This document shows positions 9,311-19,446 of a stretch of 34,332 bases of DNA, piece after piece. Within the stretch, counting starts at the first letter, position 1, and each line of letters starts with the position of its first letter. The position numbers and the translations under genes are program-made. Source of the DNA: Chryseobacterium sp. Leaf180. GTDB taxonomy: Bacteria; Bacteroidota; Bacteroidia; Flavobacteriales; Weeksellaceae. The notes under the pieces were generated by a model. It did not search any database. It had not been told where the DNA came from and worked only from the letters and a program-made list of their open reading frames with translations. The stretch spans positions 1-34,332 of the forward strand of contig NZ_LMPJ01000002.1 in NCBI RefSeq assembly GCF_001424585.1, written 5' to 3'.

Positions 9311-12102
9311 TCTGAAGGATTTTCTGTTAGATATTGTCTGAATTTTCGAATTTTTCCGCTGGATTTGTCATCATCACCAAAGATTCTGTATAAATATTTC
9401 TTAATTGAATTGTTATACTGGGTAATCACTCCCTGATCATTCTCGTCAAACCAAAATCTTGGATAAGTATATCTTAGAAGATTTATTAATTCCTTTTCAC
9501 GACCTTTTTTTAATAATGCGGGGCTTCCGTTTTGTAATACAGGAAATTCATTATCACCATCATCCTTAAAAACGGAGTTAAGAATCTCTACACTGTTAAG
9601 TCTTTCAAATACAGAAAATCTAAAATATTCTTCAGTATTACCACTAATAAACTTTTTAATACACTGATCCAGTTCAATATCATTTTTATCTATGTAACAA
9701 AGTAGCAGAGGGCAACTTAATAACCATCTGGACAAACTTAGTGAGGATGTATTGAACTTTTCATTGTTTAGTTTGTTAAGATTTTTCTTGAAAATTTTGG
9801 TTGACAGATTGGTATTGTCCATGTTTAGCCCAGGCTCATTTCTCATTTGTTCCAATGTATCCTCAATAAGAATAGCATTAAAAAATGCAATAATCTGGTA
9901 GTTGAATAGTTCACCCAATAAAATATCTCTTGTATAATTCTGATCAATATTTTGTAGCGCGTATAAAAAACGTGTGAAGATTTTCCCCAGAATATGGGCT
10001 GGAACAGGTTTTTTCATTAAGGTTCTTGAGGAAAACCAGTTGAGCAGCACGTTGGCAAAATCATCCCAGATATAACTGTCTACATTGTTAACAGGATATT
10101 CATCTGTATCAATGTACATGTCATTTTGACGGGCATGTTTGTCCTGAACGGTACCGCCTCTACTAAAATTAAAAGCATTATAAGCCCGCAATTGAGACAG
10201 GTTGATTAAGGCAGACTTTAATTCTTTTAGCCTTTGAGGTCTGCTTTGACCACCTGCAATCAGTTCGTCGCGTTTTAACAGTTCGCCGATCGTTGCAAAA
10301 AGCAGATGTATAGAATATGATAAATTTGTTTTCTGTCCGGAATCTGTAGATATAAATCCTGGAATGTAGCCTAACGTTTTTTCTACTAAAGATGCATCAT
10401 TTTTTTCTGAAAATACTGTATCTAACCGGTCAGTATAATTTCTTTTCGCTTTTTGCTGTAATCCTGAAAGCTTTATAAAATAATTGGTGTACTGGGTATT
10501 TCCATTATTTATAACTCCGAAAATATAACTTTGCATTTCACCCGCAATATCTCTAAGGACACGATCTGTATAAATTCCGGATTTTCTGCAAAAATCTTCG
10601 ATGGAAGGATTTTCATTGTTTTCTTTGGTATCACTTGTTTTCTCAAAAGGTATAACATGCAGTACATTGCGTGGATAAGCAACCTTTAAGAAATAGTCAA
10701 AAATTAAGTACTTACTATTTTGATTGTTTATGGAAGATGCCAAAACAGTATTAAGAGAAAATAAACTGGCGTTCATACTATGATCTGTCGTAACAGGCTG
10801 AAGCTGATAAACATCGTTAAGTCTTTCTGATGAGATCAGCAGCTCTAAAATAATACTGTTTATGTACTTTGATGAATATTTAATAACGTTCGTGTCAACA
10901 TTTTTTTCTTCAAGTTCAGAAATGAATATATCTAAAATCTGGTCGTTTGAGGATATACTTGGTATCTGATCATCAGCAGATCTTAAATATGTACTGCTGT
11001 TTGTCATGAATTGTATCTGGGATCTTAAAGGTAATGACAACAGGAATGTTCTGAACGATTCCTGTTGTGTAGGATTTACTATGCCGTATTGTGCCAGAAT
11101 ATTATTATACAATTTCTCTATAGGTTCTTCATTCTGATGTTTAGCTGAGCTGCGAACAAACATATTAATGTCACCGTAAATCCTCTTTTTTTCTGATATT
11201 GTAGTAAGGTGTATTCTGTATTTCGGAGGCATTATCTTGAGCATGTATTGTGCAGATAAATCAACAACTAAATCTTTAAATTTATCATGCGTGTTAAATT
11301 CGCCTCTTTTATTATTAGTTTCTTTGCTTTCATATTTCAGGATTTCTTTACCAAAGTTTAGCCATTTTTTTTGCCTTACGACAGTTGAATATAAGTTTAT
11401 ATCCCCACTTAAAACTATTACAAGTTTTGGACTGGTAAAATATTTTCTGATGCATTCCAACACTGCCCAACCTTTGCTCGAATCGACATCAATATCATCG
11501 AATCTCAATAGAAATACTTCCGTACTTAATATTCGCGCTGATTCTTTCAGAAATTCATTGAAATAAAGTTTTAAATTACGGGCTGCCAAAACATTTTCCA
11601 GACCAGTTTGCATAACAAATTCTACATCCATCCAGTTTTCGCTATTGTGATTGCCGATTCCGTCTATTGATGGAATTCCTCCTGCAAGTTTGAGCAGTTT
11701 ATCATTCCATTGTCTTTTTGCATCATCATTATTTGACTGAAATCTGTTTTCATTAAAATACTTGTCGACAAGTTCTGAAATTGCCGACACTACATTGAGA
11801 AAAGCATGTCCTTTTTCTTCAATTAGGGTAGGATCGATTACCGGCAATATTTTTACATCCGTATCATTGATGTAGGTGTGTTCCAGATTCAATAAAAACG
11901 TGGTTTTTCCGCTCCCTCTTGATCCTAAAATAGTTATTGCTCTGTGAGCATAGTCATCAGTGTCGTTGCGTTTAGATGAATCTATTAAATTTGAGATATA
12001 CTCTTTTGCTCTATCCAGCTCCAGTTTGTGTATAATCTGCCCAACATCGAATTTTTTAGCATTTTCACTCTCGGATAAATTAATGGTAATTTTTTCAGGC
12101 AT
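9301..12102 (-). CDS. rdrA: RADAR defence ATPase RdrA
   Basis: The protein has 933 aa. A Walker A motif, GSRGSGKTT, lies at residues 60-68 and a Walker B-like stretch, VFLLRFDDIDVD, at about 196-207, followed by a sensor-like VLSGDINLYS near 229-238. This layout fits the large KAP-like P-loop ATPase RdrA of RADAR. The long C-terminal half is helical and has no motif I recognise. RdrA assembles with the downstream deaminase RdrB and is thought to sense infection and regulate or deliver substrate to it. The gene is upstream of rdrB and overlaps it by 10 nt, the usual RADAR order. No accessory RdrC or SLATT-type RdrD gene is seen next to it, so this is the minimal two-gene form. Confidence 0.92.
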   Translation of the reverse strand: MPEKITINLSESENAKKFDVGQIIHKLELDRAKEYISNLIDSSKRNDTDDYAHRAITILGSRGSGKTTFLLNLEHTYINDTDVKILPVIDPTLIEEKGHAFLNVVSAISELVDKYFNENRFQSNNDDAKRQWNDKLLKLAGGIPSIDGIGNHNSENWMDVEFVMQTGLENVLAARNLKLYFNEFLKESARILSTEVFLLRFDDIDVDSSKGWAVLECIRKYFTSPKLVIVLSGDINLYSTVVRQKKWLNFGKEILKYESKETNNKRGEFNTHDKFKDLVVDLSAQYMLKIMPPKYRIHLTTISEKKRIYGDINMFVRSSAKHQNEEPIEKLYNNILAQYGIVNPTQQESFRTFLLSLPLRSQIQFMTNSSTYLRSADDQIPSISSNDQILDIFISELEEKNVDTNVIKYSSKYINSIILELLISSERLNDVYQLQPVTTDHSMNASLFSLNTVLASSINNQNSKYLIFDYFLKVAYPRNVLHVIPFEKTSDTKENNENPSIEDFCRKSGIYTDRVLRDIAGEMQSYIFGVINNGNTQYTNYFIKLSGLQQKAKRNYTDRLDTVFSEKNDASLVEKTLGYIPGFISTDSGQKTNLSYSIHLLFATIGELLKRDELIAGGQSRPQRLKELKSALINLSQLRAYNAFNFSRGGTVQDKHARQNDMYIDTDEYPVNNVDSYIWDDFANVLLNWFSSRTLMKKPVPAHILGKIFTRFLYALQNIDQNYTRDILLGELFNYQIIAFFNAILIEDTLEQMRNEPGLNMDNTNLSTKIFKKNLNKLNNEKFNTSSLSLSRWLLSCPLLLCYIDKNDIELDQCIKKFISGNTEEYFRFSVFERLNSVEILNSVFKDDGDNEFPVLQNGSPALLKKGREKELINLLRYTYPRFWFDENDQGVITQYNNSIKKYLYRIFGDDDKSSGKIRKFRQYLTENPSEWP

Positions 12103-12290
12103 CCTAGTTTTGTTTATTTAACTACTAAACTACAAAAAAGATTATTTAAATTATATTTTTTCAATAAATCATGAATAAATTATTGGATATTTTAAATGAT
12201 ATCATTAACAGAAAATTGGTAGTTAGCGGAAAAGTGGATGTACTAATTTAGTATCCAGTTAAAGTTAAGCATAAACCTTAATTTTAACTT

Positions 12291-12590
12291 ATGAAACGAG
12301 AGCGAAAAATCTACGATCCTGCTTTTAAAACCCAAGCAGTTCAGCTAAGCAAAGAACGAACTAATATCTCGGAACTCGCAAGGGAACTGGGAATCGCTGT
12401 CACGCTGATTTACAAATGGCGTAAAGGGTATGAAGAATTTGGAGAAGGAAGTTTTTCGGGGAATGGAAAACTCAAACTAACACCCGAACAGGAAAAAATC
12501 CATGAATTGGAAAAAAAGCTCAAGGATGCAGAGCTAGAACGTGATGTATTAAAAAAAGCAATCGGCATCTTCTCCAAGAGCGGTCGATGA
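12291..12590 (+). CDS. IS3-family transposase OrfA (helix-turn-helix)
   Basis: The 99-residue product starts KRERKIYDPAFKTQAVQL and contains a helix-turn-helix (NISELARELGIAVTLIYKWR) followed by a leucine-zipper-like coiled coil (LEKKLKDAELERDVLKKAI). This is the standard OrfA of IS3-type elements, which recognises the element ends and pairs with OrfB. The stop codon overlaps the ATG of orfB as ATGA at 12587-12590, so OrfB could be made by translational coupling or frameshifting. Confidence 0.92.
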   Translation: MKRERKIYDPAFKTQAVQLSKERTNISELARELGIAVTLIYKWRKGYEEFGEGSFSGNGKLKLTPEQEKIHELEKKLKDAELERDVLKKAIGIFSKSGR

Positions 12591-13464
12591 AATATAAATT
12601 CATACAAAATAATGAATCTGTATTCCCGATTGAAAAGATGTGTACTGTATTAAAATTAAGTTCCAGCGGTTATTATAAATGGAAAAGCAGACCCTTTAGC
12701 CAGAAATTGCTTTGAAGGAAAAAATAAAAAAACAGATAACTTCGATTTATTTCTCATCCAAACAACGCTATGGAAGCCCCAGGATTACTTTTGAATTGCA
12801 TTCTTTAGGATATAAAATCTCCAGAATAACTTTTGCTAAATATATGAAAGAGCTGGGTTTGAGAAGTAAATTAAGCAGAAAATTTAAAGTGACAACAAAC
12901 TCAAAACACAATTATTTGGTGGTAGAAAATGTGTTGGAGAGGAATTTCATTGCCGAGAACCCTGCGCAAGTTTGGGTTTCTGACATCACTTATATTCAGA
13001 CCAAAAAAGGGTTTTTATACTTGACAACTATGATTGATTTATACGACCGAAAAATAATAGGATGGAGTTTGAGTAATGGAATGAGCACCGAAGAGACAAG
13101 TCTTGCAGCCTGGAAAATGGCTTTCAAAAACCGGAAAATAATTGACGGATTAATTTTTCACAGCGACAGAGGCGTTCAATATGCAAGTAAGAAATTTGTG
13201 AATACTATTGAATTTTATGGCGTTACAAGAAGTATGAGCCGCAGAGGAAATTGTTGGGATAACGCAGTGGCAGAGAGTTTTTTCAAATCATTAAAAACGG
13301 AACTCATTTATGGGAATAAACTTATCTCCAAAGAAAAAATGGAGCTGGAAGTTTTCGAATACATCGAAGTCTGGTACAACAAAAAAAGACGCCACAGCAC
13401 CTTGAATTACAAAACAATAGAAGAGTTTAACAATCAAAATAAAATTTATCAAAATGTAGCTTAA
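12587..13464 (+). pseudogene. IS3-family transposase OrfB with a frameshift
   Basis: From the ATG at 12587 the frame reads MKYKFIQNNESVFPIEKM and later LSSSGYYKWKSRPFSQK, typical for the start of OrfB, but meets a TGA at 12713. The remainder continues in another frame as EIALKEKIKKQITSIYFSS with the HTH_21 region (RYGSPRITFELHSLGYKIS) and a complete integrase core. The DDE residues are visible in VWVSDITYIQT, FHSDRGVQYAS and NAVAESFFKSLKTE, and the frame ends at the TAA at 13462. One lost base around 12695-12705 would explain the break. It could be a recent mutation or a sequence error; the catalytic residues are all kept. Confidence 0.85.
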
Positions 13465-13575
13465 CTTATATTGGAATTTTTATTTGCATATCCAAAGGGA
13501 TTATTTTATGCAAACAGTTAAAATTGTTATTATAATAATATGTCTAATTATGCAAATGTGCTTAAATAAAAATCT

Positions 13576-14670
13576 TCAATATAAATCATACTTAATCTCA
13601 AGGGAGTTCTCAATAATCTGATCCAGTGGCGCATATTTTAAATGCACAGGCATGTGAGTATCATAACCATTTTTTACCAGTATGAATTTTGTCTCATTAA
13701 GTTCTTCCAGTAGTGGCGGATATGCCGGGTCATCTGCAATTAACATTACCTGCTTCAATTCTTCATCCTTTATTTTGTCAGTTATTTCGAAGCTGATAAA
13801 ATCATGTGTACGTATGTAAAATATATTAATCACATACTGACCAATTTCAACCAGTTCTGAATCGAATGAGTAACTTTCAATGCTATGATGATTTGAAACA
13901 TAAATTGCGATTTCTGTATGTACCGTACCATCAGCTTTTTTAACTACTTCAAAATGTCCCATATACTTAGCAAGCTGATTTAGGAAAAGAGAATTCTTAA
14001 CAAATTTATTAAAGGATTTTATTTTATTTACGTCCTTTAGAATCCGGATTGTATCTCTGATTTCCTTATTCAGATAAATACCATCAACCAAAATGGAGAT
14101 GCATGGCTCATAAACCCTTGTCTTTTTAAGCAGATTGAAATATGTCTTTCTGTAGGAATTTTTGGCCATGTCTGCTGACTGTTCTGTATTCCATGCCTTG
14201 ATAACTGTAAGATTGTCAAATTCCTGGAATCCTTCAAGCCAAATACTGTCACAACTGAAATTTCTTATATATTCTGATATTACCTTGCAACATAAATCAG
14301 GAAATTTAATAACCTGAATTTCGGCGAAACGGATTATACCCCATCCTCTCTCTAAAAAATATTGGTTTCTGAGCTCATCCTTAGATTCAATAGTGTGAAT
14401 TGGTATTTCCCCTTTCAGACTGTAGGGTTCATCAATCTCTATATCTATATAAAGATTATACTGCGGAATGTGTAAAACATAATCAGGTTTAAAGGGGTGT
14501 GATCTATCGTCATCTATTATCACGTTTTTATATGAATACTTTTTAAAAAATTTATGAAATTTATTTTCGAAAAAATTTTCACTCAACCCGGTTTTGTTGT
14601 TTTTTGCAATTAAAAATTTTTCCTCAACAGGATGTGACTTAGGATAAAAAATATATGGATACTCTTTCAT
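13576..14670 (-). CDS. Orphan PD-(D/E)XK nuclease-like protein
   Basis: The product has 364 aa. Residues about 30-120 look like a restriction-endonuclease fold: an N-terminal acidic residue (Glu35 in FFENKFH), PDY with Asp63, then YIDIEIDEPY with Glu78 and Asp80, and LRNQYFLERGWGIIRFAE near 99-117. This resembles the DUF559/Vsr-type core, but the third catalytic position is Asp or Glu rather than the usual Lys. The C-terminal 240 residues are not recognised; they may sense a trigger or contact a partner. The gene stands alone, on the opposite strand from the operon at 15386, and lies in the middle of a defence island, so a stand-alone anti-phage function is a reasonable guess but not shown. 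Long A/T runs occur just upstream of its start. Confidence 0.65.
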   Translation of the reverse strand: MKEYPYIFYPKSHPVEEKFLIAKNNKTGLSENFFENKFHKFFKKYSYKNVIIDDDRSHPFKPDYVLHIPQYNLYIDIEIDEPYSLKGEIPIHTIESKDELRNQYFLERGWGIIRFAEIQVIKFPDLCCKVISEYIRNFSCDSIWLEGFQEFDNLTVIKAWNTEQSADMAKNSYRKTYFNLLKKTRVYEPCISILVDGIYLNKEIRDTIRILKDVNKIKSFNKFVKNSLFLNQLAKYMGHFEVVKKADGTVHTEIAIYVSNHHSIESYSFDSELVEIGQYVINIFYIRTHDFISFEITDKIKDEELKQVMLIADDPAYPPLLEELNETKFILVKNGYDTHMPVHLKYAPLDQIIENSLEIKYDLY

Positions 14671-15385
14671 AATTTTTTTTTTTTAAAAAAATTTTTAACT
14701 AGCAATTTAAAAAAAAAAAATACTTGTACAACTTGCAAACCTACCTTTCGGTGTTAAACATTTGATATATTTGGATGTTTTAATCTTATTTTTTTTAGAG
14801 GAATAATGTATTTAATAAAAAAGGTGACTTATATATACAGGTAGATTCAGATATACAAAAGTTCCTGTTATCTTGCTTAAGTTATACTTCATTATTGACA
14901 TAAATAACTTACGATACAACCCAATAATGTTGTTTAAGGCAAAAATTCGGACCTTGTAGTAGTGATGTATTCGAATCTTTATCGAAGAGATTTTATTAAC
15001 GAATGAGCTTCTAGAATCGTCTCTTCGGACATCACGTTCAAACGGTACAATGACAATTTCGTTAATAGATATTTTAAGAGGATTTTTAAGTAATTCAAAA
15101 AATTATTACTAGGATCTCAGGAATGAATGGCTAAATATCTACTTATGCTGCATTGTATAAAAAAGTATAAAGTCCTCATTGAATCCTCTATCAGTTTAGC
15201 GAGCTAGTTTAAATTCGCCTATTTTAAATAAATGAAAATTAATATAATAATCTAATCGATTTTATAAACAATTTATTTAATATTACCTTAGTAAATACTA
15301 TTGCGAACAAATATCTTTTCAAAAAGTTGTGATCTTAGGTTATTAAAAATATTGTTATATTAAAATATTTTTTTAAATTCTTAAT
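14671..15385. other. Long intergenic stretch between nuclease-like gene and MORC operon
   Basis: The stretch separates two divergently transcribed genes, so it should hold both promoters. It begins with runs of T and A (14670-14720) that may bend DNA. In its middle is the structured segment described at 14962-15066. No open frame of note is present, and I could not assign promoter boxes with confidence. Confidence 0.5.
14962..15066. repeat. Nested inverted repeats (possible structured RNA or regulatory site)
   Basis: Three perfect arm pairs are present. GTGATGT (14962-14968) pairs with ACATCAC (15029-15035). CGAAGAGA (14983-14990) pairs with TCTCTTCG (15020-15027). ATTAACGAA (14995-15003) pairs with TTCGTTAAT (15058-15066). 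The first two are nested and compatible as one stem with a bulge; the third overlaps them and would be an alternative pairing. Such mutually exclusive pairings can be regulatory, but there is no direct evidence for transcription. Confidence 0.5.
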
Positions 15386-16795
15386 ATGAAGGTTGAAACT
15401 GTACGTCCAAATGTTGGTCATTTTCTAGAATCTCTTAGAGAAATAGGTTATTCAACCGAAGTAGCTGTAGCGGATTTAATAGATAATAGTATTTCTGCTG
15501 AAAGTTCCGAAATTAAGATATATGCTAGGACAAATCCTAGTGTTTCTTTTGCAATCTTAGATGATGGAAATGGAATGTCTGAAAAAGTGCTAGTTGAAGC
15601 AATGAGACTTGCTAGTACAAATCCTAAAGATGAACGTAGCAGAAATGATTTAGGCAGATTTGGATTAGGACTCAAAACAGCTTCTTTTTCGCAATGTAAA
15701 AAACTTACTGTTGTCACTAAATTTAATGGAGCGATTTCATGTCGTCAATGGGACTTAAATTATATTTCAGAAAAAAATGAGTGGTTATTAATTACTCCTC
15801 AAGATTATACTGATTTTCCTCTGTATGATGAGTTTAAAAAATTATACAATGGAACATTAGTCGTGTGGGAAGAGATTGATAAAATTCCATCATCGAATTT
15901 TGCAGAAATGATTGAAAAATTAAGAAAGCATTTATCGTTAGTCTTTCACAAATTTTTGGAGGGTCAAGCACCTTTAAAAAAATTAAATATTCTTGTAAAC
16001 AATAATCCAGTTAAAGCATTCAATCCTTTTAATATAAATCACCCAGCAACACAACAAATCACATCTGAGAAAATAAACATATACGGCTCCAGTGTTTTAA
16101 TACAACCATTCATACTGCCTCATCATGCAAAAATATCACAACAAGAATACGAGCTTTATGCTACCGAAGAAGGATATGTAAAGTCTCAAGGTTTTTATCT
16201 GTATCGACAAAACAGAATAATAATCTACGGAACGTGGTGGGGTCTTCATAAAGCAGTCGATGCACACAAACTTATTAGAGTCAGAATAGAAATTCCAAAC
16301 TCTATGGATTCTCATTGGGGCATCGATATTAAAAAATCGATGGCTAGACCAGCTGAAATTATAAAATCAGATCTACGCAGAATTATTTCTCAGGTAATTG
16401 ATAAAGGTGCAAGGCCATTTTCAGCAAGGGGAAAAAAGATTGATGATAAATCAATAATTCAATTTTGGGAAACATTTCCTGTAAAGGAGAATTTTCGCTT
16501 TGCAATAAATCAGAGCCATCCATTATTTATAAATCTAATGTCTAGCCTTGATGATTACCAAAAAGAAAAGCTAAAATATTATTTAAACGGAATACAGGCA
16601 TACTTACCGTTAGACGCTATCCAATCAAAATTGCAGACTGACCCTCATTCAATCAGGCAAGAAAGTGCTTTGACTGAAGATGATATCAGTAAATTACTTA
16701 TTATGCTTCAAGAGTCAGGTTTAAGTGAGAAATATAAAGAAGAATTATTAAAGACAGAAATTTTTAAAAATCGACCAGAAATATTTAAATCATGA
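15386..16795 (+). CDS. MORC/MutL-type GHKL ATPase of a restriction-like operon
   Basis: The protein has 469 aa. The N-terminal GHKL ATPase domain is clear: VAVADLIDNSISA with Asn34 (Mg-ATP binding), DDGNGM at 59-64 and the G2 loop GRFGLGLKTAS at 90-100. The following S5-like part resembles MORC-type ATPases rather than MutL proper. In bacteria, ATPases of this group are known from restriction-modification-like gene clusters with Z1 helicases, DUF4420-like nucleases and AIPR proteins, exactly the genes that follow here. They are thought to act as ATP-driven DNA clamps or remodelers. The gene is the first of the operon and shares an ATGA overlap with the next gene at 16792-16795. Confidence 0.9.
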   Translation: MKVETVRPNVGHFLESLREIGYSTEVAVADLIDNSISAESSEIKIYARTNPSVSFAILDDGNGMSEKVLVEAMRLASTNPKDERSRNDLGRFGLGLKTASFSQCKKLTVVTKFNGAISCRQWDLNYISEKNEWLLITPQDYTDFPLYDEFKKLYNGTLVVWEEIDKIPSSNFAEMIEKLRKHLSLVFHKFLEGQAPLKKLNILVNNNPVKAFNPFNINHPATQQITSEKINIYGSSVLIQPFILPHHAKISQQEYELYATEEGYVKSQGFYLYRQNRIIIYGTWWGLHKAVDAHKLIRVRIEIPNSMDSHWGIDIKKSMARPAEIIKSDLRRIISQVIDKGARPFSARGKKIDDKSIIQFWETFPVKENFRFAINQSHPLFINLMSSLDDYQKEKLKYYLNGIQAYLPLDAIQSKLQTDPHSIRQESALTEDDISKLLIMLQESGLSEKYKEELLKTEIFKNRPEIFKS

Positions 16796-19446
16796 GTACT
16801 ATAACGGGGTATTTAGCTATAAAAGAACATATTTCCAATAATCTTAAGAAGATTGATGGGATTTTACCGGAAAACAAAATTGAAGAAGAAGTAAACAATA
16901 CTAAATTGGTACTAGCCCAAATTGGATATGAAATGTTTGCAAAGGTTATTTCAGTAGAATCTCTGCCTGAATTGGAAGAAGATGATTGGAAAAGAATAAT
17001 ACGCGAGTTAGAAACTCATTTCGATGTAAAAATGGAAGCGGGTATTCTAATTCAAGGTGCTGAACAACAAGAACGTGACAATACTTGGTGGACAGGTGTT
17101 GAAAAACAACTAAATAAAAAATATTATTGGGAAAGGTATAAAAACCATATTTCAACTTTCCTACCCACGGATGTTGTCAGAGCAATTGATACAGATACAG
17201 ACATCGTAATGAATAATATTGAAAATCCTATTGTTACACATTTTTCAAGATACGGTATGGTGGTTGGACACGTTCAATCAGGTAAAACGGGTAATTATTC
17301 AGGATTAGTTTGCAAGGCTGCTGATGCAGGATATAAATTTATCGTTGTCATTGCAGGTGGAATGAACAATTTGAGAAATCAGACACAAGAACGTCTAAAC
17401 GATGCTTTTGTTGGACAAACCAACGGTGTACAAGTCGGTGCAGGAAAAGGAGATTCAGATAAAAATTTAACTCCTTACAGTCTTACAACAGTGTTAAGAG
17501 ATTTTAATAGACATGATGCAGATAGGGCTTCACAAGGGATTAATTTTGAGACAATAAGTGTACCTGTTTTAATTGTTATTAAAAAAAATACTTCAACACT
17601 AAAAAGTGTTATTAGCTGGTTAGAAAAACAATATAAAAATAAAGTAGCCGACCATGCAATGTTAGTTATTGATGATGAATCCGACTATGCATCTGTAAAT
17701 ACTAAAGATAAAGAAGACCCTACTGCAATAAATAGTGGAATAAGAAGATTACTAAATCTATTCTCACGTGGTGCCTATGTAGCTTATACTGCAACACCAT
17801 ATGCAAATATCTTTATAGACCATGAAGCTGAAAATGAAAATGTCGGGCGTGATTTATTTCCAAAAGACTTCATATATGCGCTAGATGCACCAACAAATTA
17901 TTTTGGAGCTCGAAAAATTTTCTTGGATACCAATGGAAGACACTTGATTGAAGTGACTGACAATAACGATGATTTACCAGCAGGACATATTAAGGATCTT
18001 GAAGTAACATCAATCCCAAATAGTTTAAAAGAAGCAATACAAGTATTTCTATTAAATATTGCTGTCAGAAGTCTACGCGGTTATGCAAATAGTCATAACA
18101 GTATGCTCGTTCATGCAACACGTTTTACAGCAGTTCATCAAAAAATTGCAATTAAAATAACAAATTACCTTCGTAGTCTACAAGAGGATGTTATTGCTTT
18201 TGGTAAACTCTCAGATGCGAAAATTCAAAGTTACAATATACAGGCTTTATGGAATACATATAATCAATACTTTAATCAAAAAGAGTTTTCATGGGAGGAG
18301 GTTATAAGTGTCTTAACTGACCAAGTTGGCTTAATATTAATCCGTGAAGTGCATCAGAAAACAACAGTCCCGTTAGAGTATAGAAAAGATATTTCAACAA
18401 ATGCAATAGTAATTGGTGGGACAAGTTTAGCTAGAGGATATACACTTGAAGGACTAAGTGTAAGTTATTTTTTAAGAAATACTGTGTTTTATGATACTTT
18501 AATGCAGATGGGAAGATGGTTTGGTTATAGGTCTGGTTATGAGGATTTATGCAAAATTTATATGCCTTATGACAAAATTGTTGATTTTGCGGAAATAATT
18601 ACTGCAACCGAGGAACTATTGGAAGATTTTCAAATAATGGCTGAAAACAATATGACTCCAGAGAAATTTGGACTAGCAATCAGACAAAACCCTAATAGTG
18701 CATTACAAATTACAGCAAGAAATAAACAAAAAAATGTTCGGGAATTTAATTATTCCATGAGACTTGACGGGAAAGCAAAAGAAACCAGCGTATTAAGTTC
18801 AAAAGCTGATGAAGTTGCAACAAATATCGAATCTATTAGACAACTTGTAAATAGTTTACCTACTGGATTTGACAAAATCAATAATCATTTTTTATGGAAA
18901 GATATTGACAGTCAAATAGTATTAGGTTTCTTAAAAAACTTTGTTACATTTCAAAATGACCCTTTGGGACTGACCGCGAGAATGCCTATAAGTTTTATTA
19001 AAAAATATGTTGAAGAACGAGTTATTAACTGGGATATAGCACTTTATAGTGGACAAGGTGAAATATTTACAGTTAATTCAAATATATCTTTAAGAAAAGA
19101 AAAGCGTAAAATCATTACCAAAGCCGATAATAACTATGAATTACAAAACAGACAAGTATCTTCAGGAAATGCCGAATCTATTTCTTTAGAAGAAAGTGAA
19201 AGAAAAGTAGTTGGAACTAATAGAATTGAAGCACGAAGAATTATGAAACGTCCTCTTCTTATGTTGCATATTATTGAGCCAAATCCTGAAATTTCATCAA
19301 CAACGGATAATGCATTAGCTGCTTTTGGAGCAAGTTTCCCTGGCGATGTTTTAAGCGATACAGAAACTATAACACTAAAAATAAATACTGTTTACTATAA
19401 TAATTTACTTAAGGAAGTGGAAGAAGAAAATGAAAGTGATGACTGA
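16792..19446 (+). CDS. Z1-domain superfamily II helicase-like protein
   Basis: The protein has 884 aa. A Walker A motif, GHVQSGKTG, is at residues 159-167, a DEAD-like Walker B, VIDDESD, at 292-298, and TATPYAN at 333-339, which fits helicase motif III. The Z1 domain follows (about 410-600), ending with the GGTSLARGYTLEGL segment at 542-555 and the arginine-bearing QMGRWFGYR at 572-580. The C-terminal 280 residues are family-specific. Z1 proteins are predicted ATP-dependent DNA translocases of restriction-like systems. Start and stop overlap the neighbours (4 nt with the ATPase gene, 17 nt with the next gene), which implies translational coupling. Confidence 0.93.
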   Translation: MSTITGYLAIKEHISNNLKKIDGILPENKIEEEVNNTKLVLAQIGYEMFAKVISVESLPELEEDDWKRIIRELETHFDVKMEAGILIQGAEQQERDNTWWTGVEKQLNKKYYWERYKNHISTFLPTDVVRAIDTDTDIVMNNIENPIVTHFSRYGMVVGHVQSGKTGNYSGLVCKAADAGYKFIVVIAGGMNNLRNQTQERLNDAFVGQTNGVQVGAGKGDSDKNLTPYSLTTVLRDFNRHDADRASQGINFETISVPVLIVIKKNTSTLKSVISWLEKQYKNKVADHAMLVIDDESDYASVNTKDKEDPTAINSGIRRLLNLFSRGAYVAYTATPYANIFIDHEAENENVGRDLFPKDFIYALDAPTNYFGARKIFLDTNGRHLIEVTDNNDDLPAGHIKDLEVTSIPNSLKEAIQVFLLNIAVRSLRGYANSHNSMLVHATRFTAVHQKIAIKITNYLRSLQEDVIAFGKLSDAKIQSYNIQALWNTYNQYFNQKEFSWEEVISVLTDQVGLILIREVHQKTTVPLEYRKDISTNAIVIGGTSLARGYTLEGLSVSYFLRNTVFYDTLMQMGRWFGYRSGYEDLCKIYMPYDKIVDFAEIITATEELLEDFQIMAENNMTPEKFGLAIRQNPNSALQITARNKQKNVREFNYSMRLDGKAKETSVLSSKADEVATNIESIRQLVNSLPTGFDKINNHFLWKDIDSQIVLGFLKNFVTFQNDPLGLTARMPISFIKKYVEERVINWDIALYSGQGEIFTVNSNISLRKEKRKIITKADNNYELQNRQVSSGNAESISLEESERKVVGTNRIEARRIMKRPLLMLHIIEPNPEISSTTDNALAAFGASFPGDVLSDTETITLKINTVYYNNLLKEVEEENESDD

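Larger units (their letters stand above)
12251..13474 (+). mobile_element. IS3-family insertion sequence (IS150-like), orfB frameshifted
   Basis: The element carries orfA and orfB of IS3 type. Related sequences occur near both ends in opposite orientation: CCAGTTAAAGTTAAGC at 12255-12270 and the complement of CCAATATAAGTTAAGC at 13459-13474, matching at 13 of 16 positions. The true tips probably lie a few to about twenty bases further out on each side; I could not fix them or find a target-site duplication. It sits 149 bases upstream of rdrA and separates RADAR from the nuclease-like gene at 13576. Apart from one frameshift it looks fairly recent. Confidence 0.8.
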
